The notes under the pieces were generated by a model. The model was not told where the DNA came from, made no database searches, and saw only the letters and a program-made list of their open reading frames with translations. Below, piece by piece: positions 34,758-44,177 of a stretch of 64,000 nt of DNA. Every line of letters starts with the position of its first letter. Positions within the stretch are counted from its first letter, which is position 1. Location of the stretch: NCBI GenBank assembly GCA_934718135.1, contig CAKUZW010000003.1, positions 201,946-265,945 on the forward strand, written 5' to 3'. Position numbers and translations under genes: made by a program. Origin of the DNA: an uncultured Candidatus Melainabacteria bacterium. Lineage in GTDB: Bacteria; Cyanobacteriota; Vampirovibrionia; Gastranaerophilales; Gastranaerophilaceae.

Positions 34758-36352
34758 GATTCATCCACACCTTTTTTTTCTTCTTCAATAATATCCGCAG
34801 GAACCTCAACAGGTTGAGCTTCTGCTTCTGCAATCCAATTTTTATTTACCAATTTACCTACTTTATATTTTTGGCAATAGGCTTTCAAATCTTTTTTAAC
34901 TTCAGGAGCTAAGATATACATTGCAATAATGTTTGGTACAGACATTGCAATCATCATTGCGTCAGTAATATTAATAACAGAAGTTACATTCATTACAGAA
35001 CCGATTACGATAAATGCACAATAGATAAATTGGAATGTTAGAGTTCTTTTCTTTCCTTCTCCAACTAAATAGTTCCAAGATTTTTGACCGTAATAAGCCC
35101 AAGCAAGTAATGTTGATAATGCATATAATAAAACAATTGCAGCTAACAATTTAGGGAAGAATGGAATTACAGATTGAATTGCACTAGATGTCATTTCAAC
35201 ACCTGAAGTTGAACCTGCATATTGTTTATAAACACCTGTGATAACAATAGTTACGGCTGTTAATGTACACATAAAACCTGTCATAAACGGTTCCATCAAA
35301 GATACAAAACCTTGAGAAATCGGTTCATGTGTTTTTACTGTAGCATAAGCAATTGGAGCTGAACCTGTACCTGCTTCGTTAGTTTGAACAGAACGTCTTA
35401 AACCCATAATCATTGCAACAAACATTCCACCGTAAATTGATTCAGGGTGAAAAGCCTCTTTTACAATAATTATGCAAGCGTGAGGCAAAGCTTTTATATT
35501 AAATAAAATTACAGCCATTGCTGAAATTAAATAAACAAAAATCTTCAAAGGTACGATTTTTTCAGTAACCTTAACAATTCCTTTGATACCACCGATAACA
35601 ATCATACCTACAACAATTGCCATAAGTAAACCGATTACCCAATGGAAATGAGCTAGAACACTGTGTTCTCCACCTGTTACGTTAATAAATTGGTGAGCGG
35701 CTTGGTTAATTTGAATCATATTACCGCCTGTTATACCACCGCAAATACAAAGAACTGCGAAGATTACAGCTAAAGGTTGACCTAACCATCTTAATTTTTT
35801 ACGGGTTAAACCGTGAGCCATATAGTGCATCGGACCACCGGAAATTGTTCCGTCCAGGTTAAATCTTCTATATTTTACAGCAAGTGCTGCTTCAACAAAT
35901 TTCAAAGACATACCTAAGATTGAACCAACGATTACCCAGAATGCTGCTCCAGGACCACCCATAGAAATAGCAATTGCAACACCGGCAATACTTCCCATAC
36001 CGATTGTTCCTGATAGGGCGGTCATCAATGCTTGGAATGAAGAAACTTCACCACTGCCGTCATCATTGGCACCTTGCTCTTTGCTTGGTTTAACAATGCT
36101 ATGGATTGAATGCATAAATCCCCAAACAGGAATTCCTTTTAAATAAATAGTGAAAAATAAACCTGCGACTAAAATCCAAAAGATAATTATCGGAATTTCA
36201 GCTCCACAAATTTTTATCGGATAGAAAATGATTTCCGCGACTGCGTTAGAAACAGGTGCAATATGTTTGTCCATAAATGCATCTACATTCATCGCATTTG
36301 CACTCTGTATACTGCATAATAGTAACATCAAAAAAGTCATAAATTTTTTCAT
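34742..36352 (-). CDS. Sodium:alanine symporter (AGCS family)
   Basis: A 536-residue AGCS-family Na+/amino acid symporter. It starts with a predicted signal-like helix (MKKFMTFLMLLLCSIQSANA), unusual for the family, and then has about ten to eleven membrane helices. The family signatures ALSGTIGMGSIAGVAIAISM (about 112-131), GPGAAFWVIVGSILGMSLKF and RRSVQTNEAGTGSAPIAYAT (about 318) are clear. It would import alanine or glycine with Na+. The C-terminal 50 residues are hydrophilic and acidic. Promoter region lies between it and the divergent GH57 gene. Confidence 0.94.
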   Translation of the reverse strand: MKKFMTFLMLLLCSIQSANAMNVDAFMDKHIAPVSNAVAEIIFYPIKICGAEIPIIIFWILVAGLFFTIYLKGIPVWGFMHSIHSIVKPSKEQGANDDGSGEVSSFQALMTALSGTIGMGSIAGVAIAISMGGPGAAFWVIVGSILGMSLKFVEAALAVKYRRFNLDGTISGGPMHYMAHGLTRKKLRWLGQPLAVIFAVLCICGGITGGNMIQINQAAHQFINVTGGEHSVLAHFHWVIGLLMAIVVGMIVIGGIKGIVKVTEKIVPLKIFVYLISAMAVILFNIKALPHACIIIVKEAFHPESIYGGMFVAMIMGLRRSVQTNEAGTGSAPIAYATVKTHEPISQGFVSLMEPFMTGFMCTLTAVTIVITGVYKQYAGSTSGVEMTSSAIQSVIPFFPKLLAAIVLLYALSTLLAWAYYGQKSWNYLVGEGKKRTLTFQFIYCAFIVIGSVMNVTSVINITDAMMIAMSVPNIIAMYILAPEVKKDLKAYCQKYKVGKLVNKNWIAEAEAQPVEVPADIIEEEKKGVDESCQIK

Positions 36353-36508
36353 TTTTTATTCTATCCTTTCAGCTGTTAAAAGGTTAAAGCTCCCAATTAG
36401 GGTAAATCCAACCAAATTCTACTAATAGTATAGCAAAAACATGCAAATATACACCTTAATCTTTACAAATGCTTAAAATAACGTAATTTTTACACCTAAT
36501 TTACAAAC

Positions 36509-36536
36509 TTGTTTAAATGTTTTTCAATGATACAAT
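36509..36536 (+). promoter_or_regulatory. Putative promoter of the GH57 gene
   Basis: TTGTTT (36509-36514), a 16-nt spacer and TACAAT (36531-36536), 22 bases before the ATG, which has AAAAGGGGAATAAG upstream. Confidence 0.5.
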
Positions 36537-36558
36537 GTGATAAAAGGGGAATAAGAAT

Positions 36559-38829
36559 ATGATGAGCCAGACCAAAAAATTATCTATAGCCTTTTATTGG
36601 CACATGCATCAACCTGTTTATCAGTTGAGTGCTAATGGTGATTACCTGATGCCTTGGGTAAGACTTCATGCCGTAAAAGATTATCTTGATATGGCTCTTT
36701 GGGCTAAAAAATTTGACAAATTAAAGTTGAATTTTAATTTTGTACCCATATTGTTGGATTCTATTATTGAATATGCAGAAAAAGATGCTCATGATATTCA
36801 TTCAAGACTAACGATTACCCCTAAAAATAAGTTAAATGAAGAAGATAAAATTTTTATTTTGAATAATTTTTTTGATGCAAATTATCAAACGATGATTTTG
36901 ACAAATGAGGAATATCATAGGTTGTATCAGATTGTACAAGCTCATGGCACAACAAATACTGATATTTTCACAAATCAAGAATATGCTGATATTATGGCAT
37001 TGTTTAATTTGGCTTGGATTGACCCGTCATTCAAAACTTCTAATAAAGATTTAAAAAGATTGGTTAAAAAAGGAAAAAATTACACCCTTGAAGATAGAAT
37101 TCAAATTATTGATATTCAAAGAGATATTATAAGAAAAATTATTCCAACACTAAAAAGATTAGCGAATAAAAATAAAATAGAAATTACTACAAGTCCTTAT
37201 TATCACCCTATTTTACCAATTTTGTTAGACTATAAAAATATAAAGAAAAATGCTTCGGCTGATGATGAAATTTTGAGTTTGAGAACAGAATTGGATGCTA
37301 AAGTTCAAACAAAAATGGCATTAGATAGAGTTGAGCAGATTTTTGGAAAGCGTCCACGTGGGGTCTGGCCGTCAGAACAATGTGTAAACGGAAAAACTCT
37401 TGATATGCTTTCTCAGCTTGGGGTTGAGTGGTCTATTTCTGACGAGGGAATTTTAGCAAGTTCTATCAATTTTGAGTTTGAACATGATTTTAAAGGTTAT
37501 TTAAAAGAGCCTTATCACCTTTTGAAAACTTATGAATATAAGACCAAAAATTCTGATATAAAAATGATTTTCAGAGATTCAACTATTCATAATTTGATTA
37601 GTTTTGAATATCCGCATCACAATCCAATCGCAACAGCAAATGATTTGTATGACAGAATAAAAGTTATGCAAAGTAAAATTTTATCTTCTCCTGATAAAGA
37701 TCACTTGTTGACTATAGCTTTGGATGGGGAAAATTGTTGGGAGAATTATTTTGAAGATGGTTCATCATTTTTGAAAACTCTTTATACTTTGATTACTGAA
37801 GATGATACTCTTGAAACGGTTTTAATCAGTGATTATTTGGATAATACAAAAGAAAATAAATTACTTCCCAAAATTGCATCAGGTTCCGGATTTAATCGCA
37901 ATTTCAAGCTTTGGATAGATGAACCTGTTAAGGATTTGGCTTGGACTTATTTAAAAAGAGTTCGAGAAGATTTTTCGGAATTTGTGAAGCGAGAACCTCT
38001 AAATCCGAATATTGAACTTGCAAGAAAAGAATTATTCATCTGCGAAGGCAGTGATTGGTATTGGTGGTATGGTGAACCAAATGATTCCGGACGAGATAAT
38101 ATTTTTGATTTCATTTTTAGAACTCATTTGAAAAATATCTATCGCTATCTTGGTTTGGATGCTCCGCAATATTTGGACGACCCAATTACTGATATTTCGC
38201 CATCAAAACCTTCAAAATATCCAAAATCATTGATTACTCCTAAAATAGACGGTAAAAAAATTACGGATGAAGATGATGAGTGGAATAATGCCGGATGTAT
38301 TGAAATTCCGGATGGGCCGGTGTTAAGAGAATCTAAACTATTTGAAAAAATTCGCTTTGGAAATGATGAAAATAATTTCTATTTGAAATTTAATTTGAAT
38401 AAATACATTAAGGCTAATGCTGAATTGTCAAAACGAACTTATCAAATGTATATCTATTTGAGAAAATCAGGAAGAAAACAAGCTCTTGCTCCTGTTCGTC
38501 TTATCAATAAAACTCAAAATATTTCGCCAATTTCAATGGAAAAATTCCATAATGAAATTCAGATTGCGATAAGAAAAGATGCGTTACAATTTATGAGATT
38601 AATCAAGGCAATCCCTGGTGATATGTGGGTTTTATCAAATACAAAATCTATTGAAACGGCTTATGACGAAGTTTTAGATTTGAAAATTCCGTTTGATTCC
38701 TTGGATATCAAAAGCGGTGAAACTCTTGAATTTATTTTTATCAATGCAAATTTTGGTATAAAAGATTTTTATATTCCAAATGAAATGATTTTGTCTGTGA
38801 CAAGACCGGCTCTAGTTTTGAACAAGTAA
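36559..38829 (+). CDS. Glycoside hydrolase family 57 (alpha-glucan acting)
   Basis: A 756-residue GH57 enzyme, a family of retaining alpha-amylases, 4-alpha-glucanotransferases and amylopullulanases. Motif 1 is FYWHMHQPVY (about 11-20), the nucleophile motif GVWPSEQ has Glu273, and the acid/base motif IALDGENCWENY has Asp389. EGSDWYWWYGEPNDSG (about 501) is the aromatic C-terminal GH57 block, and residues about 560-756 form a beta-rich domain, like the DUF3536/carbohydrate-binding ends of amylopullulanases. No signal peptide, so it likely acts on intracellular glycogen or maltodextrins. It stands alone, divergent from the alanine symporter. Confidence 0.92.
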   Translation: MMSQTKKLSIAFYWHMHQPVYQLSANGDYLMPWVRLHAVKDYLDMALWAKKFDKLKLNFNFVPILLDSIIEYAEKDAHDIHSRLTITPKNKLNEEDKIFILNNFFDANYQTMILTNEEYHRLYQIVQAHGTTNTDIFTNQEYADIMALFNLAWIDPSFKTSNKDLKRLVKKGKNYTLEDRIQIIDIQRDIIRKIIPTLKRLANKNKIEITTSPYYHPILPILLDYKNIKKNASADDEILSLRTELDAKVQTKMALDRVEQIFGKRPRGVWPSEQCVNGKTLDMLSQLGVEWSISDEGILASSINFEFEHDFKGYLKEPYHLLKTYEYKTKNSDIKMIFRDSTIHNLISFEYPHHNPIATANDLYDRIKVMQSKILSSPDKDHLLTIALDGENCWENYFEDGSSFLKTLYTLITEDDTLETVLISDYLDNTKENKLLPKIASGSGFNRNFKLWIDEPVKDLAWTYLKRVREDFSEFVKREPLNPNIELARKELFICEGSDWYWWYGEPNDSGRDNIFDFIFRTHLKNIYRYLGLDAPQYLDDPITDISPSKPSKYPKSLITPKIDGKKITDEDDEWNNAGCIEIPDGPVLRESKLFEKIRFGNDENNFYLKFNLNKYIKANAELSKRTYQMYIYLRKSGRKQALAPVRLINKTQNISPISMEKFHNEIQIAIRKDALQFMRLIKAIPGDMWVLSNTKSIETAYDEVLDLKIPFDSLDIKSGETLEFIFINANFGIKDFYIPNEMILSVTRPALVLNK

Positions 38830-38886
38830 ACCGCTTGAAACCAAACCCAGTGCAACAACTTGAATAGCAACAAACATTATTCCCAT
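38812..38886 (-). CDS. Possible 24-residue membrane miniprotein
   Basis: On the minus strand an ATG (38884-38886) after AAAGGGGATTAAAG opens a 24-codon frame: MGIMFVAIQVVALGLVSSGL then LVQN. It is almost entirely one hydrophobic helix. It begins 79 bases downstream of nadC and overlaps the last 18 bases of the convergent GH57 gene. The strong ribosome-binding site favours translation, but length alone makes this uncertain. Confidence 0.4.
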   Translation of the reverse strand: MGIMFVAIQVVALGLVSSGLLVQN

Positions 38887-38964
38887 CTTTAATCCCCTTT
38901 AGTTACATGATATTAAAGACATTTTTTATATTCAAATTGCTAGTTTGTGAACTTTTGTGAAAAA

Positions 38965-39795
38965 TTACATATCTAATGCAATATCAAGAGTTGGAGCTTT
39001 TGCAACTATAGCACTGGATGAGATGATATCAACTCCGCATTCTGCAATAGCTCGAACTGTTTCAAGACGTACATTACCGCTTGCTTCAACAATTGCTTTA
39101 TGGTCAATCAATTTAACCGCAGTTTTCATTGTCTCTAAATCCATATTATCAAGCATAATAATATCAACACCCAATGGTAATGCTTCTTTTACTTGGTCTA
39201 ACGTATCACATTCAAGTTCAACTTTATGAGCGTGAGAAAGGTTTGCTTTGACCATTTTAACTGCATTAGTAACAGAACCGGCAACTTGGATATGGTTATC
39301 TTTAATCATTGCACAATCAGACAAGTTAAATCTGTGCAAAGCTCCTCCGCCAACTTTTACTGAATATTTCTCAAAAGCTCTAAAGTTTGGAGTTGTTTTT
39401 CTTGTATCAACAATTTTGCATGGCAAATCTCCGATTGCTGATTGATATTTGTGAGTTTCTGTCGCAATTCCGCTCATTCTTTGAATGTAGTTTAGAGAAA
39501 CTCTCTCGCCTAGAAGTAAATATTTCCCAGAGCCTTTAAGTTTTGCAAGAACATCACCTTTTTTGATTTTGTCTCCGTCTTTAAATAACAATTCAATTTC
39601 AACTTTGTCTGACAAAACTTTGAATACAGTTTTAAAAACTTCAAGTCCGCAAATTATTCCTTCGCATCTGGAAACAAGTGAAGCGTTAAAAATTTTATCT
39701 TCACCAACAATACTTTCTGTTGTAACATCACCAAATCCGATATCTTCCATTAGTGCAGATTTAACATGATTTTCTACATAAATATTACTTAGCAA
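38965..39795 (-). CDS. nadC: Nicotinate-nucleotide pyrophosphorylase (quinolinate PRTase)
   Basis: A 276-residue NadC, which converts quinolinate and PRPP to nicotinate mononucleotide in de novo NAD synthesis. I choose a TTG start at 39795, with AAGGAG nine bases upstream, overlapping nadB by 11 nt; a GTG at 39837 would add 14 unlikely residues. The start region has ALMEDIGFGDVTTE. VDTRKTTPNFRAFEKYSVKV (about 130) and GGALHRFNLSD carry substrate-binding Arg/Lys/His residues, and VDIIMLDNMDLE and VEASGNVRLE the later strands. Coupled to nadB. Confidence 0.95.
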   Translation of the reverse strand: MLSNIYVENHVKSALMEDIGFGDVTTESIVGEDKIFNASLVSRCEGIICGLEVFKTVFKVLSDKVEIELLFKDGDKIKKGDVLAKLKGSGKYLLLGERVSLNYIQRMSGIATETHKYQSAIGDLPCKIVDTRKTTPNFRAFEKYSVKVGGGALHRFNLSDCAMIKDNHIQVAGSVTNAVKMVKANLSHAHKVELECDTLDQVKEALPLGVDIIMLDNMDLETMKTAVKLIDHKAIVEASGNVRLETVRAIAECGVDIISSSAIVAKAPTLDIALDM

Positions 39796-41404
39796 AACAC
39801 AATTCTCCTTCTTTTTTTGATAAAATACTATGTTCACAATTGTCGTTTAATTCAAGATAATCAGTACGATAATGTGCTCCACGAGATTCTTTTCTGCGAA
39901 GAGCCGAATTAACGATTAATTTTGATGTGATTAACATATTTTTAAATTCGTATTCTTCTAGTGTAGAATATTTGTTTTGTTTAGGGAATTCTTTTTCAAG
40001 AATTTCTAATTCTTCAAGAGCTTTTTTCATAGAATTTTCATCTCTATAAATTCCTACATTATTCCACATTATTTCTTTTAATTTAGTCTTTAACCCTGAC
40101 ACATCAATAGTTTCAGGTTCAATATTATTGTCATATTTAGATATTATATTTTCAAATTCAGTTGAATTTGGAACATCAAAAGTCAAGTTAGAATTTTTTA
40201 AGAATTCTGCAACTTCGTAAGCACAAACTACGCATTCTAATAATGAGTTACTTGCAAGTCTGTTCCCGCCATGCAGGCCGGTTGAAGATACTTCTCCAAT
40301 TGCATAAAGTCCATGAATAGATGTTTCACCTTTTAAATTTGTCTTTACCCCACCCATAAAATAATGAGCTGCCGGAGCAACAGGAATTAAATCTTTTGTT
40401 ATATCAATACCATTTTCAAGACATTTTTTTGCAATTGTCGGAAATCTTTTTAATAGTTTTTCTGTTGGAATATCTGAAGTGTCAAGATATACATTTGTTT
40501 CATTTGTTTTTTTCATTTCTTGAAAGATTGAACGAGCAACAATATCCCGAGGTGCAAGTTCTTTTCTTTCATCATATTTGTACATAAATTGAACTCTGTT
40601 TTTGTCACAAAGTTTTGCTCCTTCTCCTCTAACAGCTTCACTAATTAAAAATCTGTTGTGATTTTTTTTATCATCAAAAGCTAGAGCAGTCGGGTGGAAT
40701 TGAACAAATTCCATATCTCTCAAATCTGCACCAACATTATAACTCAATGCAAAACCATCACCGGTTGCTCCGATTGGGTTTGTTGTGTATTTGTATAATT
40801 GTCCTAATCCGCCTGTTGCAAGGATTAAAGTTTTGCAGTAAATTGTTTCATATTCATTTGCTTTTTCATCAAAGACAACTAATCCTTTGCATTCATCATT
40901 TTTTACCAACAAATCAACTGCAAGAGAATTTTCATAGGTTTTAATATTTTTGTTATTTTTTAGAGTGTTACAAAGAGCAATTTCCATTTCTCTACCTGTT
41001 GCATCTCCTCCTGAGTGAAGAATTCTATTAACTGAGTGAGCTGCTTCTTTTGTCAGTGTGAAATTACCATTTTCATCTCTATCAAATTCAACTCCAAATT
41101 TTAGCAAATCTTTGACTACTTTATCAGAATTTTCGCTGATAAATTTTATTGTATTTAATTCGCTAAGTCCCGCACCTGCTTTGATAGTGTCGGATATATG
41201 CGATTCAACAGAATCATTTTTATTGCTTTTTAAAACGGCAACCATACCACCTTGAGCGTAGTACGAATTACTTTCTCCCAAATTTGATTTTGTGATGAGT
41301 AAAATCCCGTCAGGTAAATCTAATTGTTGTTCAATTTTTAGTGCAGAATACAAACCTGCAATTCCGCTACCAATCACTACTGCTGAATATTTGGAGTATT
41401 TCAT
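39785..41404 (-). CDS. nadB: L-aspartate oxidase
   Basis: A 539-residue flavoprotein that oxidises L-aspartate to iminoaspartate, the first step of NAD synthesis; in anaerobes fumarate can serve as electron acceptor. The FAD motif is VVIGSGIAGLYSALKIE. YYAQGGMVAVL (about 48), HSGGDATGREME, ATGGLGQLYKYTTNP, EFVQFHPTALAF and YAIGEVSSTGLHGGNRLASN (about 365) match the succinate dehydrogenase/NadB superfamily; RREESRGAHYR-like ALRRKESRGAHYRTDY closes the C-terminal domain. nadA is not in this window. nadB and nadC overlap and form an operon. Confidence 0.96.
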   Translation of the reverse strand: MKYSKYSAVVIGSGIAGLYSALKIEQQLDLPDGILLITKSNLGESNSYYAQGGMVAVLKSNKNDSVESHISDTIKAGAGLSELNTIKFISENSDKVVKDLLKFGVEFDRDENGNFTLTKEAAHSVNRILHSGGDATGREMEIALCNTLKNNKNIKTYENSLAVDLLVKNDECKGLVVFDEKANEYETIYCKTLILATGGLGQLYKYTTNPIGATGDGFALSYNVGADLRDMEFVQFHPTALAFDDKKNHNRFLISEAVRGEGAKLCDKNRVQFMYKYDERKELAPRDIVARSIFQEMKKTNETNVYLDTSDIPTEKLLKRFPTIAKKCLENGIDITKDLIPVAPAAHYFMGGVKTNLKGETSIHGLYAIGEVSSTGLHGGNRLASNSLLECVVCAYEVAEFLKNSNLTFDVPNSTEFENIISKYDNNIEPETIDVSGLKTKLKEIMWNNVGIYRDENSMKKALEELEILEKEFPKQNKYSTLEEYEFKNMLITSKLIVNSALRRKESRGAHYRTDYLELNDNCEHSILSKKEGELCFAK

Positions 41405-41481
41405 ATATTTGTATATCCTTGTGTTTTGTGTCGTAATTATACTATAACAAAAAGATTATTTTCGCCACAATTAATTCAAAA

Positions 41482-42609
41482 TTAATATGTCAATTTCCCC
41501 ATAACAACACGTTTTTTTGCTCCTGTACAACAAGGTAAATTATTTGGAATTCCATAATATGTGCAATAACCTAAAAGTGCAAAGGCCATAACTTCTTTAA
41601 AATTGTTTGAAATTCCATAATCTTCACAAGTTTTTAAATCAATATATGAAGGCAAATATGTTCTCAAAAATTTCATCAAAGTTTTGTTGTATGCTCCGCC
41701 TCCGCAAATTACGGCTTCATGAATTCCAACATTCGGATAAATAAATCTTTCATAAGAATCTGCAATTGTTTTTGCTGTTAAAGCCGTTACGGTTGCGATA
41801 ATATCTTTTGGATTTTCAGGGGCAAATTTGAGTGCGTTTTCAATATATTTTGGTGAAAAATATTCACGACCGGTTGATTTGGGAGGGTCGATAAAATAGT
41901 ATTCATCTTGTAACAAGCATTCTAACCAACTATCTGAAATTGTTCCGGCTTTTGCGATTTCGCCATCTTTATCATAAGGAAGTGAAAAATATTTGTTTGT
42001 GCAGTAGTCAATCATTATATTTCCCAAACCCGTATCAAATCCGAAAGTTTCAAAATCTTTAGAAACAACTGTTACGTTTGAAATTCCTCCAATGTTTTGG
42101 ATTGCAAAATTTTTCCCTTTATTTTTAAACCATTTTTCATCTGCAAAACAAACCAATGGTGCACCTTGTCCATTTTGTGCCATATCTGCTTCTCGAAAGT
42201 TCGATATCGTTAAACATCCTGTTTTTTGAGCAATGACAGAACTTTCACCGATTTGTAATGTGCTTTTTAAATTTATTCCATCAATTTTTTCATCAAACGG
42301 ATAGTGATAAATAGTTTGCCCATGGCTTGAAATCAAATCAGGCTTTCCGAATTCAGATATTAAAACCTTACAAGCTTCCGCAAAACATTCTCCGATTGCA
42401 AAATTCATTTGGCAAACATCTTTTATTGAAGCTTCTCCTCTAAAAAGTTGGAAAATTTTTGCTCTTATATGTTCAGGATATTTGTAATTTATTCCTTGGA
42501 TTAACTTAACCGTCATATCAGGATAAACTTCACACAATCCTGCATCAATGTTGTCACAGGACGTTCCTGACATCAAAGCTATAACTTTTTTTACTTCTAA
42601 CTCTTCCAT
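41482..42609 (-). CDS. anmK: Anhydro-N-acetylmuramic acid kinase
   Basis: A 375-residue sugar kinase that converts anhydro-MurNAc from peptidoglycan turnover to MurNAc-6-phosphate. Key motifs are VIALMSGTSCDNIDAGL (ATP phosphate loop), ISSHGQTIYHYP, NIGGISNVTVV, GFDTGLGNIMID and EAVICGGGAYNKTLM. The start MEELEV at 42609 has no ribosome-binding site; a GTG at 42639 lies within a promoter, so ATG 42609 on a nearly leaderless mRNA is favoured. Recycling of anhydro sugars fits the lytic enzymes at 25762-28817 if a lytic transglycosylase exists elsewhere. Confidence 0.95.
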   Translation of the reverse strand: MEELEVKKVIALMSGTSCDNIDAGLCEVYPDMTVKLIQGINYKYPEHIRAKIFQLFRGEASIKDVCQMNFAIGECFAEACKVLISEFGKPDLISSHGQTIYHYPFDEKIDGINLKSTLQIGESSVIAQKTGCLTISNFREADMAQNGQGAPLVCFADEKWFKNKGKNFAIQNIGGISNVTVVSKDFETFGFDTGLGNIMIDYCTNKYFSLPYDKDGEIAKAGTISDSWLECLLQDEYYFIDPPKSTGREYFSPKYIENALKFAPENPKDIIATVTALTAKTIADSYERFIYPNVGIHEAVICGGGAYNKTLMKFLRTYLPSYIDLKTCEDYGISNNFKEVMAFALLGYCTYYGIPNNLPCCTGAKKRVVMGKLTY

Positions 42610-42618
42610 AATATTTTT

Positions 42619-42647
42619 ATCATATAAAAAAGCCCACACTTATTCAA
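42619..42647 (-). promoter_or_regulatory. Promoter of anmK inside the preceding terminator
   Basis: On the minus strand TTGAAT (42642-42647), a 17-nt spacer and TATGAT (42619-42624). The predicted start is about 3 nt before the ATG at 42609. The -35 box lies in the loop and distal arm of the terminator hairpin at 42626-42655. Confidence 0.55.
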
Positions 42648-42655
42648 GTATGAGC
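42626..42655 (-). terminator. Rho-independent terminator of an upstream minus-strand transcript
   Basis: On the minus strand GCTCATACTT-GAAT-AAGTGTGGGC (10-bp stem with G-U pairs) is followed by six T. No minus-strand protein gene lies upstream within 600 bases, so it ends a non-coding transcript. Confidence 0.6.
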
Positions 42656-42990
42656 CATTAAAGTTTACAACTATCCTTTTACTCTCTTCTTTAAGTCTTT
42701 TAACTTAACTCCCGCAATAAACTAGATATACTAAAATTATTTTCTTTAAGATGTAAACTGTTTGTTTTATAAAAATATCCCTAATCTCACAGTCTATAAT
42801 TTAAAACCTCAATAATCTCTTTTTCCCGTTTTTGGACTACTTCGCCATCACCTCTGTTTCTTACTTGTCCAATTCTGTTCTTAATCGCTTTTAATTACCT
42901 CTTGGTAATTTATTGTCCTTCCACTTGTCTGGTAGCCTTATGATTTTAATTCGGCTTTCTTTCTATACATACTACTTTAGACCTAAACCT
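42626..42990 (-). ncRNA. Candidate structured non-coding RNA upstream of anmK
   Basis: The gap between anmK and the WYL genes has no open frame on either strand, yet its minus strand is markedly purine-rich. It contains local hairpins (AATTACC-AAGA-GGTAATT at about 42892-42909; TTAAGT/ACTTAA near 42690) and a longer pairing AGTTTACA with TGTAAACT enclosing about 100 bases, and ends in an intrinsic terminator. The 5' end near 42990 is a guess. I compared it by eye with tmRNA, RNase P, 6S and SRP RNA signatures and found no convincing match. It could be a trans-acting RNA or an attenuating leader. Confidence 0.4.
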
Positions 42991-43235
42991 TTCGATTGAC
43001 AAGTAAACATTTATTATAAAATTTTTACAATTGACCATGCCCCTGATTTAGTAAGAAAAAATTCGTGTTATAAAATCTTAATAAAGTTGTTTTAGTGCAT
43101 TTTTGTAAATTTTATCAAAATTTTTGTTTGACATCTTAAAATTACGGATGAGGCATGGAGCATGCAAAAAAATAAAAAATAGAAAAAGCGGAAAGTTTGT
43201 GCTAGAGTGAGTTTGAGCAAAGTCGGAGAAAATGA
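42991..43235. other. Intergenic region upstream of the WYL pair
   Basis: About 245 AT-rich bases without an open frame. A TTGACA occurs at about 43128 on the plus strand without a clear -10. GGCATGGAGCATGC and the A-rich run after it precede the first WYL gene, whose start follows GTCGGAGAAAATGA. Confidence 0.35.
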
Positions 43236-44177
43236 ATGAAAGAGTTTATGAAATCAAATACTGTGACTTATAACTTAATGTCATTTACCGGATTTAAGTC
43301 TATACTCATATTTTCACTCCTATTGGAAGGTCCAAAATCTTATGCCGAATTGCAACAATGCTTGCTAAACCATGACTATCTCCATGAGTCTGTATCTATT
43401 GATACACTTAGGATTTACATAAATTCTTTGCGTGAAATCGGATGCAAAATATCAAAAACTACAAAAGCCGGTATTACACGCTATTCAATAGATTCACATC
43501 CATTTGAGTTGAAAATTACAAAATCTCAAGCAAAAAGTATTTTAAAAGTTTTTAAAGCTATTTCAAAATCTATCGAGCTAAGTGATTTAATATCTTTCGA
43601 AAAATTTTTCAAAAAAATTGCTCCTTGTGTAATGGATGAAGAATTAAAAAATAAGTTGAAAAATATCTCTCCATTAAATAACATAAATCCTGATATATTG
43701 CGTGATTTGAGGAGTTTTGCAAAATCAAAAACTGAAATTACAGTATTGTATAATTCCCCAACTTCGGGCCGAAAAAATATTACAATTTTGGTGGATAAAT
43801 TGTCGATTAATAATGGAAAGTTGTATGTTTCGGGTGTGAATTCTGAATATGAAAATTATTCTAAATTTTTGGTTTCAAAAATAATAAAAATTATAAGTGT
43901 AAATATGCAGAAATCAATCCTCCAAACTCCAGTAATGACGGTAGGTTATGAGGTTCTTGATAATGAGAAAAATATAGATATTTTACCGAATGAAAAAGTC
44001 ATAAAAAATGTTCAAAATTCTACAATTATTGAGATAACTTCTCCTAATAAATTTGATATTATGCAAAGGATTATGTCTTATTCTGACAAATGCAGGGTGC
44101 TTTATCCTGAAAGTTTTAAAAAGGAAATAATAGATTGTTTAAAAGAAATGAGAGAAGGATATTTTGAAGAAAAATAA
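43236..44177 (+). CDS. WYL-domain transcriptional regulator, first of a tandem pair
   Basis: A 313-residue protein with an N-terminal winged HTH (about 20-85: SYAELQQCL, DTLRIYINSLREIGCKISKT and GITRYSIDSH), a helical linker, a WYL-like beta-barrel domain (about 165-235: TEITVLYNSPTSGRKNITIL, KLYVSGVNSEYENYSKFLVS) and a C-terminal WCX-like segment (QRIMSYSDKCRVLYPESFKK). WYL domains bind single-stranded nucleic acid or nucleotide ligands, and several such regulators control DNA-damage or phage-defence genes. The literal Trp-Tyr-Leu is not conserved. It overlaps the next gene by 14 bases. Confidence 0.82.
   Translation: MKEFMKSNTVTYNLMSFTGFKSILIFSLLLEGPKSYAELQQCLLNHDYLHESVSIDTLRIYINSLREIGCKISKTTKAGITRYSIDSHPFELKITKSQAKSILKVFKAISKSIELSDLISFEKFFKKIAPCVMDEELKNKLKNISPLNNINPDILRDLRSFAKSKTEITVLYNSPTSGRKNITILVDKLSINNGKLYVSGVNSEYENYSKFLVSKIIKIISVNMQKSILQTPVMTVGYEVLDNEKNIDILPNEKVIKNVQNSTIIEITSPNKFDIMQRIMSYSDKCRVLYPESFKKEIIDCLKEMREGYFEEK

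Noticed and set aside
42860..42960. SRP-like GTGGAAGGACA and other possible matches to known RNAs
   Set aside because: The tetraloop and asymmetric bulge of SRP helix 8 are not present, and no RNase P, tmRNA or 6S signature could be completed.
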